This document shows, one piece after another, positions 17,441 through 26,262 of a stretch of 64,000 nucleotides of DNA. Each line of letters starts with the position of its first letter. Within the stretch, counting starts at the first letter, position 1. The notes under the pieces are model-generated. The model was not told the DNA's origin, did no database searches, and saw only the letters and a program-made list of their open reading frames with translations. The DNA comes from Bradyrhizobium huanghuaihaiense (GTDB lineage: Bacteria; Pseudomonadota; Alphaproteobacteria; Rhizobiales; Xanthobacteraceae), in contig NZ_VLLA01000001.1 in the NCBI RefSeq assembly GCF_007830635.1, positions 591,868 through 655,867 of the forward strand, given 5' to 3'. The position numbers were made by a program, and so were the translations under genes.

Positions 17441-18988
17441 TCAGGCAAGCTTTGGATCGAGCGTGGTCGACCACAGCGCGACGTCGGCGCGGTCGCGCAA
17501 GGTCACCGTCATCTGGCCGGACGCGCCGTCGATCTTGACGTGACCGAAGAACTGCATCCCCGCTGACGGCGGCAGGTTCTGCTTGTCGGGACCGGGCGCC
17601 TTGACGAAGCGCACCTCAGGTCCAAAGGTGTTGTCCATCTCGCCCGGTCCGAACGTTCCGGCGTGCAGAGGGCCCGACACGAATTCCCAGAACGGATCGA
17701 ATTCCTGGAACTGTGCCTTGTCGGGGTTGTAATAGTGCGCGGCGGCATAATGCACGTCGGCCGTTAGCCACACCGTGTTCTTGATCGGCGCCATCTTGAT
17801 GAAGCGCAGGAGGTCGGCGATCTCGAATTCGCGGCCGCGCACCGGGCCATCGCCTTGCGCAAACGCCTCCGACCCCTTTTTGTTGGCGGCGTCGTCATAG
17901 ACCAGGATGCTGAGCGGCATGTCGGAAGCAATCACCTTCCATGTCGCACGTGAGTTGAGAAGGCCGCGCTTCAGCCATGCCATCTGATTCGGACCGAGGA
18001 AGTAGGCGGCGGGGCCGTAGGCCGTTTCTTGATTGGCGCCGTTCGGACCGCGATAGCTGCGTTCGTCGAGCACGAACACGTCGAGATGCGGTCCGTATGA
18101 GATCTGGCGGTAGACGCGGCCGGGCTCATTGATGCTTTCGCGCATCGGGTACATCTCATGGAATGCGCGGCCCGCGCGGGCTGCGAGCACCTCGATGTCG
18201 CGCACCTTGTAGGCGGCCGGAAGCTCTTTCGACAGCGACCAATTGTTGGTCACCTCGTGGTCGTCCCACTGCACGAAGATCGGCACCTCGGCATTGAAGG
18301 CACGGAGATTGTCATCGGTGAGATTGTATTGGTGCGCGGCCCGGTACTCGTCCAGCGTCTCGGCGACCTTGGCCTTCTCGGGAATCGTGACGTTCTTCCA
18401 GATCTTGCCGTCGGCGAGCTTCACCTCGGATGCAATGGGACCGTCGGCGTAGATCGTGTCGCCCGAGTGCAGGAAGAAATCCGGCCGGTGCTTGCGCATC
18501 GCCGAGAAGGTGAACATGCCGCCGTCATCGGGGTTGATGCCCCAGCCCTGGCCTGCGACATCGCCGCCCCAGACGAAGCTGACGTCGCGGCGGTCCGCCG
18601 GTGCGGTGCGGAATCGGCCGACGACGGACTCGCCCTCGACCGCGCTGTGCGAGAGATCGCGGAAGCGGACGCGATAGAAGATGTCCTGTCCACCCGGCAG
18701 GTTCTCGATCAGCATCTTCGCCGTGAAATCGCTCTCGGGCAGCGCCGCGATCGGCGGCAGCGCGCGGGCGTCCTTGAAGGATTCGGTCGTCGCCACCTCG
18801 ACCAGCATCTGCGATGGACGGTCGGCACGCGCCCACACCACGCCGCCGTCGACGGTGACGTCGCCCGACTGCACGCCGTGAGTGACCGCCGGCCGGTCGG
18901 CTGCACGTGACAGATAGGGCATTGCGATGGCGCCGAGCGCGCCGGCGCCGGTCGTGAGGAAACGGCGGCGGGAGAATTTGATGTTCAT
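17441..18988 (-). CDS. phoD: alkaline phosphatase D family protein (PhoD), Tat-exported, 515 aa
   Basis: Begins M-N-I-K-F-S-R-R-R-F-L-T, a twin-arginine signal, and an A-M-P-Y-L-S-R-A-A-D cleavage region follows. The PhoD N-terminal Fn3-like domain (V-T-H-G-V-Q-S-G-D-V-T) comes next. The metallophosphatase core has F-V-W-G-G-D and H-S-G-D-T-I-Y-A-D-G, W-D-D-H-E-V-T-N-N-W, and a late T-A-D-V-H-Y-A. Such enzymes need Ca and Fe and hydrolyse phosphodiesters and monoesters in the periplasm. The upstream in-frame Met adds eight residues and is less likely than the one at the Tat signal. No Pho box was identified. Confidence 0.92.
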   Translation of the reverse strand: MNIKFSRRRFLTTGAGALGAIAMPYLSRAADRPAVTHGVQSGDVTVDGGVVWARADRPSQMLVEVATTESFKDARALPPIAALPESDFTAKMLIENLPGGQDIFYRVRFRDLSHSAVEGESVVGRFRTAPADRRDVSFVWGGDVAGQGWGINPDDGGMFTFSAMRKHRPDFFLHSGDTIYADGPIASEVKLADGKIWKNVTIPEKAKVAETLDEYRAAHQYNLTDDNLRAFNAEVPIFVQWDDHEVTNNWSLSKELPAAYKVRDIEVLAARAGRAFHEMYPMRESINEPGRVYRQISYGPHLDVFVLDERSYRGPNGANQETAYGPAAYFLGPNQMAWLKRGLLNSRATWKVIASDMPLSILVYDDAANKKGSEAFAQGDGPVRGREFEIADLLRFIKMAPIKNTVWLTADVHYAAAHYYNPDKAQFQEFDPFWEFVSGPLHAGTFGPGEMDNTFGPEVRFVKAPGPDKQNLPPSAGMQFFGHVKIDGASGQMTVTLRDRADVALWSTTLDPKLA

Positions 18989-19020
18989 GGGCTGGCTCGC
19001 GGGCTGGCGCATCTTGCAAT

Positions 19021-19120
19021 GTCATTCCGGAGCGCGCGAAGCGCGAATCCGGAATCTCGAGATTCCCCGGTGCGCAATTGCGCACCTGTGGTCTGGTCCC
19101 TCGGACCATCCCGGAATAAC
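19021..19120. repeat. palindromic repeat, gtcattccgg/ccggaat family, copy 1
   Basis: The outer arms gtcattccgg and ccggaat are inverted, with inner palindromes gcgcgcgaagcgcg, ggaatctcgagattcc, tgcgcaattgcgca and ggtctggtccctcggacc. Copies with the same arms are at 26991-27069 and 51440-51540. It lies in the leader of phoD and 3' of the TAXI-protein gene, both on the minus strand. Confidence 0.85.
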
Positions 19121-19171
19121 GGCGTAAGCTATATTGAGACAATGTGACGCAGCAATAACGCGGGCAAGCCT

Positions 19172-20620
19172 TTACGCGTTGCCGGCGGCCCTGAATTGCG
19201 CACCCGCGCGTTGCAGGTTTTGCGGCAGGCTCATCAGCACCGCCTTGCGGTCGGCAACGGCGGCGTGGAACTGATCGAGCGCGATGTTGAAGGCAGTGAG
19301 CCCTCCTTCCTCGATCGCGCCGTGATCGAAGCAGTGCAGCGTGTCGCGCAGGATCGCGTCGGCCTCGGTCTGCATCTGGTCGAGCTCTTCCGTCGTCTCG
19401 CTCTTGCGAGCGGCCGCAATCATGTCGAGCAGGCGCTCGCGCAGATGGCTGTTGTTGTCGCGCTCGTCCTTCTTCAGGTAGCCGGCGAACCAGGCGCCGA
19501 TCGAGCCCATCGCGGAGAGCGCCATCAGGCCCCACCAGATGTAATCGCTGTACTTGTCGAGGAAGGTCTTCTCCTCGCCGTCGACGAAGGCGGCGGCGCC
19601 GGGATGCACGGGGATCACCGCATCCTTGTCGGTGTCGGGCGTCTCGATCTTGGCCGCCAGCGGGAATTCCGTCACCAGCTGCTGCCGCACGGCGAACAGC
19701 TGGCGCGTGAACGCCGCGATGGTGGTTTCGGACACGGCTTTGCGCGCCACGATGTGGTGCGAGAAGCTGATGGTCTTGACCTCGTCCTCGGGGCGATCGG
19801 GCGAACCGCCATAAGTGCCGGCGGGAATCTCGGAGGCCTCATAGACCGGATGATTCTGCGCAATCGCATCCGCAGAATCGATCGCAAGGAAGGTCGGCGT
19901 GCCGAAATCCTTGGTGGAGGCGGCGATGGCCTCCGCCGTGATCTTGCTGTTGACGGGGCCGGCGGCGAGATAGGCATCGGCCTTCTGGGACTTGATCGCC
20001 TCGGCGGCTTCGTTGGCCGGGAACTGGATGATCTCGACCTTGGCGGGATCGACGCCGTATTGCTGCAGGATCACCTTGAGCAGATTGACGTTGGCCTGGG
20101 TGCGGCCGACCACGCCGACGCGATGGCCGGCGAGCTGCGCGATCTTGGTGATCTTGGCGCCCTTCTTGTTCTTGCCCTTGCCCTGGACCGACCACAGCAC
20201 CACGACGTTCTTGCGCAGGGTCGCAACCGCCTGTGCGGTCTTCGGCACGTCGACGTCGCCGCGTACGATGGCGAGATCCACCTTGCCCTCCGCGAGCGCC
20301 TCGGCGCTGGCGGTGGCGCCGTCGGTCTGGACCGGGCGCAGCCGCACGTAGCTCTTGTTCTGCGAGAAAGCCTGCGTCAGAGCCTGCACCACCTTGACGT
20401 CGTCGCTGTTGGCGGGGCCGACCGCAATCTTCAGCGTCACCGGACGCATCGCGAAATAATAGCCGCCAACGAGCGCGCCGATGATCGCAAGCACCAGCGC
20501 GAGCGACACGAGCGCCGTCTTCCGCGCCGCTGATCGCGGCGAAGGCGGAGTGGGCGCTTCGGCCAGGTCCAGACCCCCGGTCATCGATCTCCCAAACAGG
20601 CGTTTCAGGCTCAGCTTCAT
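19172..20620 (-). CDS. TAXI family TRAP-type solute-binding protein, membrane-anchored, 482 aa
   Basis: Instead of a cleavable signal there is a cytoplasmic N-tail and a helix at about 36-57. The TAXI (NMT1-like) binding domain follows (60-350), with G-P-A-N-S-D-D and the two-lobed pattern. A second helix at 361-382 leads to a cytoplasmic C-terminal region with a coiled-coil-like segment. TAXI proteins normally feed TRAP transporters with organic acids such as glutamate. No TRAP membrane subunit is in the window. The two-helix form suggests a fixed sensor or receptor rather than a free binding protein. Confidence 0.85.
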   Translation of the reverse strand: MKLSLKRLFGRSMTGGLDLAEAPTPPSPRSAARKTALVSLALVLAIIGALVGGYYFAMRPVTLKIAVGPANSDDVKVVQALTQAFSQNKSYVRLRPVQTDGATASAEALAEGKVDLAIVRGDVDVPKTAQAVATLRKNVVVLWSVQGKGKNKKGAKITKIAQLAGHRVGVVGRTQANVNLLKVILQQYGVDPAKVEIIQFPANEAAEAIKSQKADAYLAAGPVNSKITAEAIAASTKDFGTPTFLAIDSADAIAQNHPVYEASEIPAGTYGGSPDRPEDEVKTISFSHHIVARKAVSETTIAAFTRQLFAVRQQLVTEFPLAAKIETPDTDKDAVIPVHPGAAAFVDGEEKTFLDKYSDYIWWGLMALSAMGSIGAWFAGYLKKDERDNNSHLRERLLDMIAAARKSETTEELDQMQTEADAILRDTLHCFDHGAIEEGGLTAFNIALDQFHAAVADRKAVLMSLPQNLQRAGAQFRAAGNA

Positions 20621-20773
20621 CTCGGCCGGCGATTTAGGCCCGCAATTGTAGCAAATTTCTTGTCCGGCGGGGTTACTTCTCCGTCATGGTTAGCGGAGGG
20701 AGGAAATCCCCCTGTGAACCCTGACCGTAAGCACGGTGTTAGGGTAAAGTTCCCCTGAAGCATGGAGACGATC

Positions 20774-21073
20774 ATGGCAGAACGGCTGGCGGCGGAAGCA
20801 CGCAAGCAGGCACTGGGTGGTATCCCCGGCTGGAGCGAGGTCGGGGGGCGCGATGCAATCGCGAAAACCTTTGTCTTCAAGGATTTCAACGAGGCCTTCG
20901 GCTTCATGACCCGCGCGGCGCTGGTCGCCGAGAAGATGGACCATCACCCCGAATGGCGGAACGTCTACAAGACCGTGGAGGTGGTGCTGTCGACCCACGA
21001 TGCCGGCGGCGTCACGGCGCTCGACATCGAGCTCGCCAAGGCGATGAATGCGATCGCCAAGCTGACGGCTTAG
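20774..21073 (+). CDS. phhB: pterin-4a-carbinolamine dehydratase
   Basis: 99-residue enzyme that dehydrates 4a-hydroxytetrahydrobiopterin after aromatic hydroxylation. Landmarks: W-S-E-V (residues ~20-23), [10 protein letters not shown], the catalytic K-M-D-H-H-P-E-W and a late [12 protein letters not shown]. The ATG at 20774 is preferred over one 12 bp upstream because GGAG lies eight bases before it. Phenylalanine hydroxylase is not in the window. The same fold also serves as a transcription coactivator (DCoH) in animals. Confidence 0.93.
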   Translation: MAERLAAEARKQALGGIPGWSEVGGRDAIAKTFVFKDFNEAFGFMTRAALVAEKMDHHPEWRNVYKTVEVVLSTHDAGGVTALDIELAKAMNAIAKLTA

Positions 21074-21176
21074 CTGACACCAGGCTGACATCTTGCAGCG
21101 GCCGGCCGCATCCCCATCTTGTGATCAGCAGGGCATGCGGCGATCCGCCGCCCCTCGCTGAACGGGGAGTTGGAGC

Positions 21177-21560
21177 ATGGCTGCCGAGCACAGCGTCGGC
21201 TTCGAGCCGGCCGATCGGCTTGCGGAAGATCGTGAGAGCGTCCGCCGCCGCTTCTGGCGCAAGCTGAAGCGCGTCGCCGCGCAGCTGCCGTTCGCCGAGG
21301 ATCTCCTCGCGGCCTATTACTGCGCCTTCGACCGGCAGACGCCGCGCCATGTCCAGGCGTCGCTGCTGGGGGCGATCGCCTATTTCATCCTGCCGTTCGA
21401 CTTCGTCCCCGACGTGATGCCGATCCTCGGCTTCACCGATGACGCCGCCGTGCTCGCCACCGCCATCCGCATGGTCGCCACCCACATTACGACCGAGCAC
21501 CGCGAAGCCGCCCGCGCCGCGCTGAAGCGCGGCGTGGCGGAGGGGGAGGCGGCGCAGTAG
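21177..21560 (+). CDS. DUF1232 (YkvA) family protein, 127 aa
   Basis: The diagnostic DUF1232 stretch reads Y-F-I-L-P-F-D-F-V-P-D-V-M-P-I-L-G-F-T-D, around residues 63-82. It is a single hydrophobic hairpin-like region flanked by basic and acidic segments. The family is widespread and uncharacterised, and is assumed to be membrane-associated. GGGGAGTTGGAGC lies upstream of the ATG. It follows phhB by 103 bp on the same strand but no functional link is known. Confidence 0.88.
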   Translation: MAAEHSVGFEPADRLAEDRESVRRRFWRKLKRVAAQLPFAEDLLAAYYCAFDRQTPRHVQASLLGAIAYFILPFDFVPDVMPILGFTDDAAVLATAIRMVATHITTEHREAARAALKRGVAEGEAAQ

Positions 21561-21596
21561 CTGTTTGGACGGCACGTCGTAGCTACACCCACTAAT

Positions 21597-21625
21597 GTCG
21601 TCCTGGCTTTCGCCAGGACGACATC
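21597..21625. repeat. minimal gtcgtcctgg hairpin
   Basis: tgtcgtcctggctttcgcca followed by ggacgacat is a near-perfect palindrome between the convergent ykvA-like and TAXI genes. It looks like the arms of the larger 8958-9098 family joined directly, without the centre. It may terminate transcription from either side. Confidence 0.8.
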
Positions 21626-21632
21626 CGGAGAG

Positions 21633-22793
21633 CTACTTCTTCCCCACCTCCGCCCGCGCTTTTTCCGCGTCCCATACCTGGAATTGCTTGAACAGCGTCT
21701 CCCTCTCCGCGTCGGACACGTTTGCAGCCGCGGGGGTCTGCTTCAAAAACGCCTCGAAGCGCTGGCGCGTCACCGGCTCGACGCCGTGCTTGTCGAGCCA
21801 TTGCTGCGCCACGGGCAATCTGTTCCAGCCGGACAGCGGCGCCGCGAGCGAGACCTCCTTCCACTTGGGATGGAAGGGCGGGTTCTGCAGCGCCGGGAAT
21901 TTCGTGAAGAACGCGTCCACGAACAGCGCGAGCTTGCGATAGCGCTCGGTGTTGGGCGCCCAATTATAGGCCGCGAGCACCGCAGGCACCGCGATCGTGT
22001 CGACGCTCTCGCCCTCCTTGATCAGGTTCGGATAGTCCTTCGCCGTCAGCGTCGCCGGCAGATAGTCGCTCTGCAGCGGCTTGGCGTAGTCGACCTTGGC
22101 GAGGTGGAAGCGGCCGTCATTGCCGAAGGTCGAGACCGACTTGTACGGCTTGCCCCCGACCACGATGACGGCGTCGATCTCGCCGGCCTTCAGCTTCTCC
22201 ATCGCGATACGCTGCTCGACATAGACGAAGTTCGCCTTGATCCCGAGACGCTCGAACACCGTCAGTGCGGTGACGAAGGTCCCGCCATTGGGCAGATCGA
22301 CGCTGACCTTCTTGCCCTCGAGGTCCTTCAGCGTCGCGATCGACTTCGGCGCGATGACCTGCATCTCTTCATTGTAGAGCTTGGTCACGTAAGTGAACTG
22401 TTTCTTGATGTCCTTGGCAAAGCCCTTGCGCTCGAGATAGTCGAGCGTGTCGGCGCGCACGATGCCGAGATCGACGCCCTGCAGGAACAGGATGTCGGCG
22501 ACGCTCTGCACCGAGCCGCGGCCGACGATCGGCAGCACGCGGATCTTGTTGCCATCGTCGAGCACCGAGGCGAGGTCCGCGCCGAACTGCACATAGGTGC
22601 CGCCGATGGTGCCCGTGATCAGCGTGACGGTGTTGGCGTTCAGCGACTGCTTGGTCGAGTTCGAGCCGAACTGGAAGATGGCCTTCAGGCTGTCGGAGAC
22701 CTTGGCCGGATCGTATTCGCCCTGCTCGGCATGGGCCGCGAAGGCACAGATGGTCGTGATGGCGGCAAGCGCCATTTTCAAAATGTTGCGCAT
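21633..22793 (-). CDS. TAXI family TRAP-type solute-binding protein, periplasmic, 386 aa
   Basis: A normal cleavable signal (M-R-N-I-L-K-M-A, hydrophobic stretch, A-H-A-E) leads into a TAXI domain. Typical pieces are T-L-I-T-G-T-I-G-G-T-Y, L-F-L-Q-G-V-D-L-G-I-V and V-V-G-G-K-P. The ligand is probably a carboxylate, inferred from the family. The C-terminus adds an unusual helical extension of about 60 residues with many Glu and Lys. It is followed 3' by a hairpin. The upstream 289-aa gene is 18 bp away on the same strand, so the two are probably co-transcribed. Confidence 0.87.
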   Translation of the reverse strand: MRNILKMALAAITTICAFAAHAEQGEYDPAKVSDSLKAIFQFGSNSTKQSLNANTVTLITGTIGGTYVQFGADLASVLDDGNKIRVLPIVGRGSVQSVADILFLQGVDLGIVRADTLDYLERKGFAKDIKKQFTYVTKLYNEEMQVIAPKSIATLKDLEGKKVSVDLPNGGTFVTALTVFERLGIKANFVYVEQRIAMEKLKAGEIDAVIVVGGKPYKSVSTFGNDGRFHLAKVDYAKPLQSDYLPATLTAKDYPNLIKEGESVDTIAVPAVLAAYNWAPNTERYRKLALFVDAFFTKFPALQNPPFHPKWKEVSLAAPLSGWNRLPVAQQWLDKHGVEPVTRQRFEAFLKQTPAAANVSDAERETLFKQFQVWDAEKARAEVGKK

Positions 22794-22811
22794 GATGTCC
22801 CCTGAAATGGT

Positions 22812-23681
22812 CTAGTTCGAGAGCTGGGCGAGCCGCTTGCGCGCCTCCGTCGATCCAAGGCTGGCGGCGCGCTGGTACCAGTCGCGCGCGGCGGCTGCGT
22901 CGGGAATGATGCTCCGCGCGTCGCTGGTGCCGAGCACCGCGGGGTCGTAGGTCTGTGCCAGCAGCAGCGCGGCCGTTGCGTCCTTCGCGTTGGCGGCGCG
23001 TTCGAGCAGCAGGCGCGCGGCGGCGATGTCGCCGACGCTGATCAGGCGTCTGGCGCGTGTCATCAGTCCTGCCAGCGTGTCGGCATCGAGCGTTTTGGCA
23101 GGCTCGGGCGGTGCAGGCTGCGCCGCGACGGGCGCCGGAGCTGGCGCTTCGACTTGGCTTTGGACTTGGCTTTGGACTTGGACTTGGCTTTGCGCTTGCA
23201 GCGCGGTCTGGTAAGCGGTCGCAATCGCTTCACGGCTTGGCGTCGAGGGCACCGGAAGCTCTTGCTTGTCGGCGCTCGCCAGCGTCGTGTTGGTCACGCG
23301 GCCCGGGTCCTTGAGCGAGACCTGGCGTACGGCCGGCGGACTGGCCTGAGCTGCGCCTGTAGCGCTGCCGACATAGTCGGCGAGGAGACTACGCAGCTCG
23401 GACTGAAACACCACGGCCGCGATCGCCGCGGCGGATATCGCAAGCCCGGCAGCGACAAGCGGCGCGATCCTGGTTCTGGGCCGCAGCGCCAGCGGCGTAT
23501 ATTCCTGTGGGTCCGGTGCTCCGCGCGGATCGGACAGAAACAGCGGAATTGGATCGTCCTGTGGAAGTTCGGCACGTTTGGCCCGCGCGCGGATGTAGTC
23601 CGCGGTGGACGAATGTGATGCAGATCGATCGGAGTCGAGCGCGTGCGACTCCTTCGACGGACGGTAGGCCGTCGTCTCCAT
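22812..23681 (-). CDS. single-pass membrane protein with Sel1-like repeats, 289 aa
   Basis: The cytoplasmic N-part (1-70) has few features. One transmembrane helix is at about 73-91. A low-complexity stretch of repeated Q-V-Q-S-Q-V units (about 170-185) and Pro/Ala follows. The C-terminal 90 residues contain tetratricopeptide/Sel1-type patterns such as A-R-D-W-Y-Q-R-A-A-S-L-G-S-x-E-A-R-K-R-L-A. Sel1 domains mediate protein contacts. The stop codon is 18 bp from the TAXI protein start, which suggests a shared transcript and perhaps a shared job. Confidence 0.75.
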   Translation of the reverse strand: METTAYRPSKESHALDSDRSASHSSTADYIRARAKRAELPQDDPIPLFLSDPRGAPDPQEYTPLALRPRTRIAPLVAAGLAISAAAIAAVVFQSELRSLLADYVGSATGAAQASPPAVRQVSLKDPGRVTNTTLASADKQELPVPSTPSREAIATAYQTALQAQSQVQVQSQVQSQVEAPAPAPVAAQPAPPEPAKTLDADTLAGLMTRARRLISVGDIAAARLLLERAANAKDATAALLLAQTYDPAVLGTSDARSIIPDAAAARDWYQRAASLGSTEARKRLAQLSN

Positions 23682-24113
23682 GGTGTGATGCTCCCCATTA
23701 CTGACGCAACGCAGGGGCCGTCCCGGCTTCAGTCTTCTTGTTTTTGTCCAGAAGCGCCCCGCAAACTGGAACCGGTAAATCGCCGTCCGATTCAGCCCAA
23801 AAAACGACGGCGGTTTGCGCGAATCTGGAGATATTTAGGTTTGATTGCGGCGGAGCGGCGAAATGCACCGCAATTTTGCCCGCGTTGGTTGAGGGATTTT
23901 TTTCCGGGCGGCGGTGTGCACAACCTTGCGATGTCGCGGCTATCGACGCTGTCAGCCACGCCCGCCGCTGTCATGCCCCCGGCTCGACCGGGGCATCCAG
24001 TACGCCGCGGCTTCTCAGCTAAATCACTGGCGTCTCTGGAATACTGGATCGCCCGGTCGAGGCCGGGCGATGACAGTTGAGTATGCTGAAACAGCGTCGC
24101 GATGACATCGCGA
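23682..24113. other. gene-free spacer containing a palindromic repeat
   Basis: This 432-bp gap separates the leader of the Sel1-like gene from the 3' end of the quinone oxidoreductase gene; both are on the minus strand. At 23968-24076 there is an inverted repeat with arms ctgtcatgcccccggctcgac and cggtcgaggccgggcgatgacag, a further variety of the palindromic elements here. Open frames in the rest are short and have atypical composition; I see no credible gene. Promoter elements for the Sel1-like gene should lie in 23682-23960. Confidence 0.7.
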
Positions 24114-25088
24114 TCACGGATGCAGGATCACCTTGCCCATGGCCTGACGGCCCGCGAGCACCTTCAGCGCATCGGCGGTCTGGGCCAGCGGGAAGGTGCG
24201 GTCGACATGCGATGAAATCTTTCCTTCCGCAGTCCACTTCACGAGCTTCTCGAGATTGGCGCGGTTCTTCGCCGGGTTGAGTCGCGTCCAGGCGCCCCAG
24301 AATACGCCGCGGATATCGCAGCCCTTCAGGAGCGCGAGGTTCAGCGGCATCTTCGGGATGTCGCCGGCGGCAAAGCCGATCACGAGGAAGCGGCCTTCCC
24401 AGGCGATCGAGCGCAGCGCCTGCTCGGCGTAAGCACCACCCACGGGATCGAAGATGATGTCGACGCCCTTGCCGCCCGTCAGCTTGCGCAGGCCTTCCTT
24501 CAGATCCTCCTTGCCGTAGTTCAGCGTCAGCTCGGCGCCGTGCGCTTTCGCGAATTCGAGCTTCTCGTCCGAGGAGGCGCAGGCGATCACCTTCAGGCCC
24601 ATCAGCTTGCCGAGCTCGCAGGCAGCAAGGCCGGTGCCGCCGGCGGCGCCGAGCACCGCGAGCGTCTCGCCCGGCTTGGGGCTGGCGCGATCCTCCAGCG
24701 CATGCAGCGCGGTGCCGTAGATGATGATGATGCCGGCCGCGCGGTCATAGTCGAGATTGTCGGGGATCTTGACGATCGAGGCCGCCGGCAGCGAGATCTT
24801 TTCGCGCGCGCCGTTGTGGCCGCAGGAGGCAACGACGCGATCGCCGACTTTCAGATCGGTGACGCCGGGGCCGATGCTCTCGATCACGCCGGCGACTTCC
24901 GCGGCCGGCGAGAACGGGAACGGCGGCTTGATCTGGTACTTGCCCTGAATCATCAGGATGTCGAAGAAGTTCAGCGCCGCCGCCTTGATCGCGATCACGG
25001 CTTCGCCGGGACCCGCCACCGGATCCGGCACCTCCGCCAGAACGAGATCGTCGGGCTGGCAATATTGCGAGCAGAGGATGGCTTTCAT
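24114..25088 (-). CDS. NADPH:quinone oxidoreductase family protein (zinc-independent MDR), 324 aa
   Basis: Medium-chain reductase with the GroES-like half first and the Rossmann motif L-G-A-A-G-G-T-G at about 147-154. Zinc-binding cysteines of alcohol dehydrogenases are missing, as in quinone reductases (Qor) and crotonyl-CoA-like members. It would reduce quinones or alpha,beta-unsaturated carbonyls with NADPH. The ATG ending at 25088 was used; a longer frame reading 45 residues upstream runs into the repeat at 25198 and has no similarity. Confidence 0.9.
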   Translation of the reverse strand: MKAILCSQYCQPDDLVLAEVPDPVAGPGEAVIAIKAAALNFFDILMIQGKYQIKPPFPFSPAAEVAGVIESIGPGVTDLKVGDRVVASCGHNGAREKISLPAASIVKIPDNLDYDRAAGIIIIYGTALHALEDRASPKPGETLAVLGAAGGTGLAACELGKLMGLKVIACASSDEKLEFAKAHGAELTLNYGKEDLKEGLRKLTGGKGVDIIFDPVGGAYAEQALRSIAWEGRFLVIGFAAGDIPKMPLNLALLKGCDIRGVFWGAWTRLNPAKNRANLEKLVKWTAEGKISSHVDRTFPLAQTADALKVLAGRQAMGKVILHP

Positions 25089-25197
25089 GGCAGCACCTTG
25101 GGGCGTTTCGAGTGGAATTATAGTTGGGTCGGTTTTGCCGGATTTAGGCACGGGCGACAATCCGGATTCTTTGTCAAAGCGATGCTCCGGCCTATCC

Positions 25198-25278
25198 TCG
25201 TCATTGCGAGCGCAGCGAAGCAATCCAGACTATTCCGCGGCACGGACTCTGGATTGCTTCGCTGCGCTCGCAATGACG
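25198..25278. repeat. palindromic repeat, cgtcattgcgagcgcagcg family, copy 1
   Basis: Arms cgtcattgcgagcgcagcga followed by agcaatccag face ctggattgcttcgctgcgct followed by cgcaatgacg in near-perfect inversion, with a 20-bp centre. It lies between the divergent quinone oxidoreductase and SDR genes, 29 bp before the SDR start, so it may influence expression of both. Related copies are at 28321-28444 and 45031-45119, with a fragment at 8922-8940. Confidence 0.9.
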
Positions 25279-25307
25279 GAGCAAGAACAAAAAGAAGGAT
25301 TCAAACG

Positions 25308-26147
25308 ATGTTTGAAACAGGTCTGCTCAAGGACAAGCGCATCCTCGTCACCGGCGGCGGTTCGGGCCTCGGTGCTGCGATGGGGCGCCGCTTCCTCGCG
25401 CTCGGCGCCGAGCTCGTGATCTGCGGCCGCAAGCCCGACCGGCTCGAGGCAACGGCGCGCGACATGCGCGAAGAGACCGGTGGCAAGGTCACCACCATTG
25501 CCTGCGATATCCGCGACGGCGCGGCCGTCGACAGCATGATGGATCAGATCTGGCACGAGGCGCCGCTCGACATTCTCGTCAACAACGCCGCTGCCACGTT
25601 CATCGCGCAGAGCGAGCATCTCTCCTTCCGCGCCGCGGACGCAATCCTGGCGCCGACGCTGCATGGCGCGATGTATTGCACGCTCGCCGCCGGCAGGCGC
25701 TGGATCGAGGGCAGGCACGGGGGTGTCGTGCTCTCGATCCTCTCGACCTCGACCATCACCGGCCGCGCCTTCACCGTGCCGTCGGCGATGGCGAAGTCGG
25801 CGGTGCTGGCGATGACCAAAAGCCTCGCGGTCGAATGGGGGCCGAAGGGCATCCGCACCGTCGCGATCGCGCCGGGGCCGTTCCCGACCGCCGGCGCATC
25901 GGGGCAGCTTCGCCCGGAGGGCCGCGACGAGGGCTGGACCGCGCGCAATCCGCTGGGCCGCACCGGGGAACACGGCGAGCTTGCCGATCTCGCCAGCTTC
26001 CTCGTCTCCGACCGTGCCGGCTACATCAATGGCGAGATGGTGGTGATCGACGGCGGCGCGCATTTGCGCAGTTCCGGCGCCGAGGATCTGCTCGGCTGGA
26101 CCGACGCGCAATGGGCCGCCCAGCGCGCCGCGCGATCCAAAGCCTGA
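25308..26147 (+). CDS. SDR family oxidoreductase, 2,4-dienoyl-CoA reductase-like, 279 aa
   Basis: Cofactor motif T-G-G-G-S-G-L-G (15-22) and the N-N-A-A (92-95) region are classical. The active-site motif is S159-A-M-A-K163 in place of YxxxK. A Ser in this place is a known feature of 2,4-dienoyl-CoA reductases, where a different Tyr gives the proton, so a role in oxidation of polyunsaturated fatty acids is likely. The end of the protein has a W-T-D-A-Q-W tail also seen in bacterial homologues. AGAAGGA precedes the ATG. Confidence 0.88.
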   Translation: MFETGLLKDKRILVTGGGSGLGAAMGRRFLALGAELVICGRKPDRLEATARDMREETGGKVTTIACDIRDGAAVDSMMDQIWHEAPLDILVNNAAATFIAQSEHLSFRAADAILAPTLHGAMYCTLAAGRRWIEGRHGGVVLSILSTSTITGRAFTVPSAMAKSAVLAMTKSLAVEWGPKGIRTVAIAPGPFPTAGASGQLRPEGRDEGWTARNPLGRTGEHGELADLASFLVSDRAGYINGEMVVIDGGAHLRSSGAEDLLGWTDAQWAAQRAARSKA

Positions 26148-26262
26148 TCGCGCCGCTGCCGCTAACTGCCTTCCCAAATTGAACTTTCCCGGCTATCCCT
26201 AGCCGGGGACAAAGCGCGGCCGGGCCATCTTCCAGTCACAATATTGAGGGAACCACTCCAGC

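Noticed and set aside
25088..25223. N-terminal extension of the quinone oxidoreductase by 45 residues
   Set aside because: The extension is encoded partly by the palindromic repeat and has no domain similarity; the ATG ending at 25088 starts the GroES-like domain.
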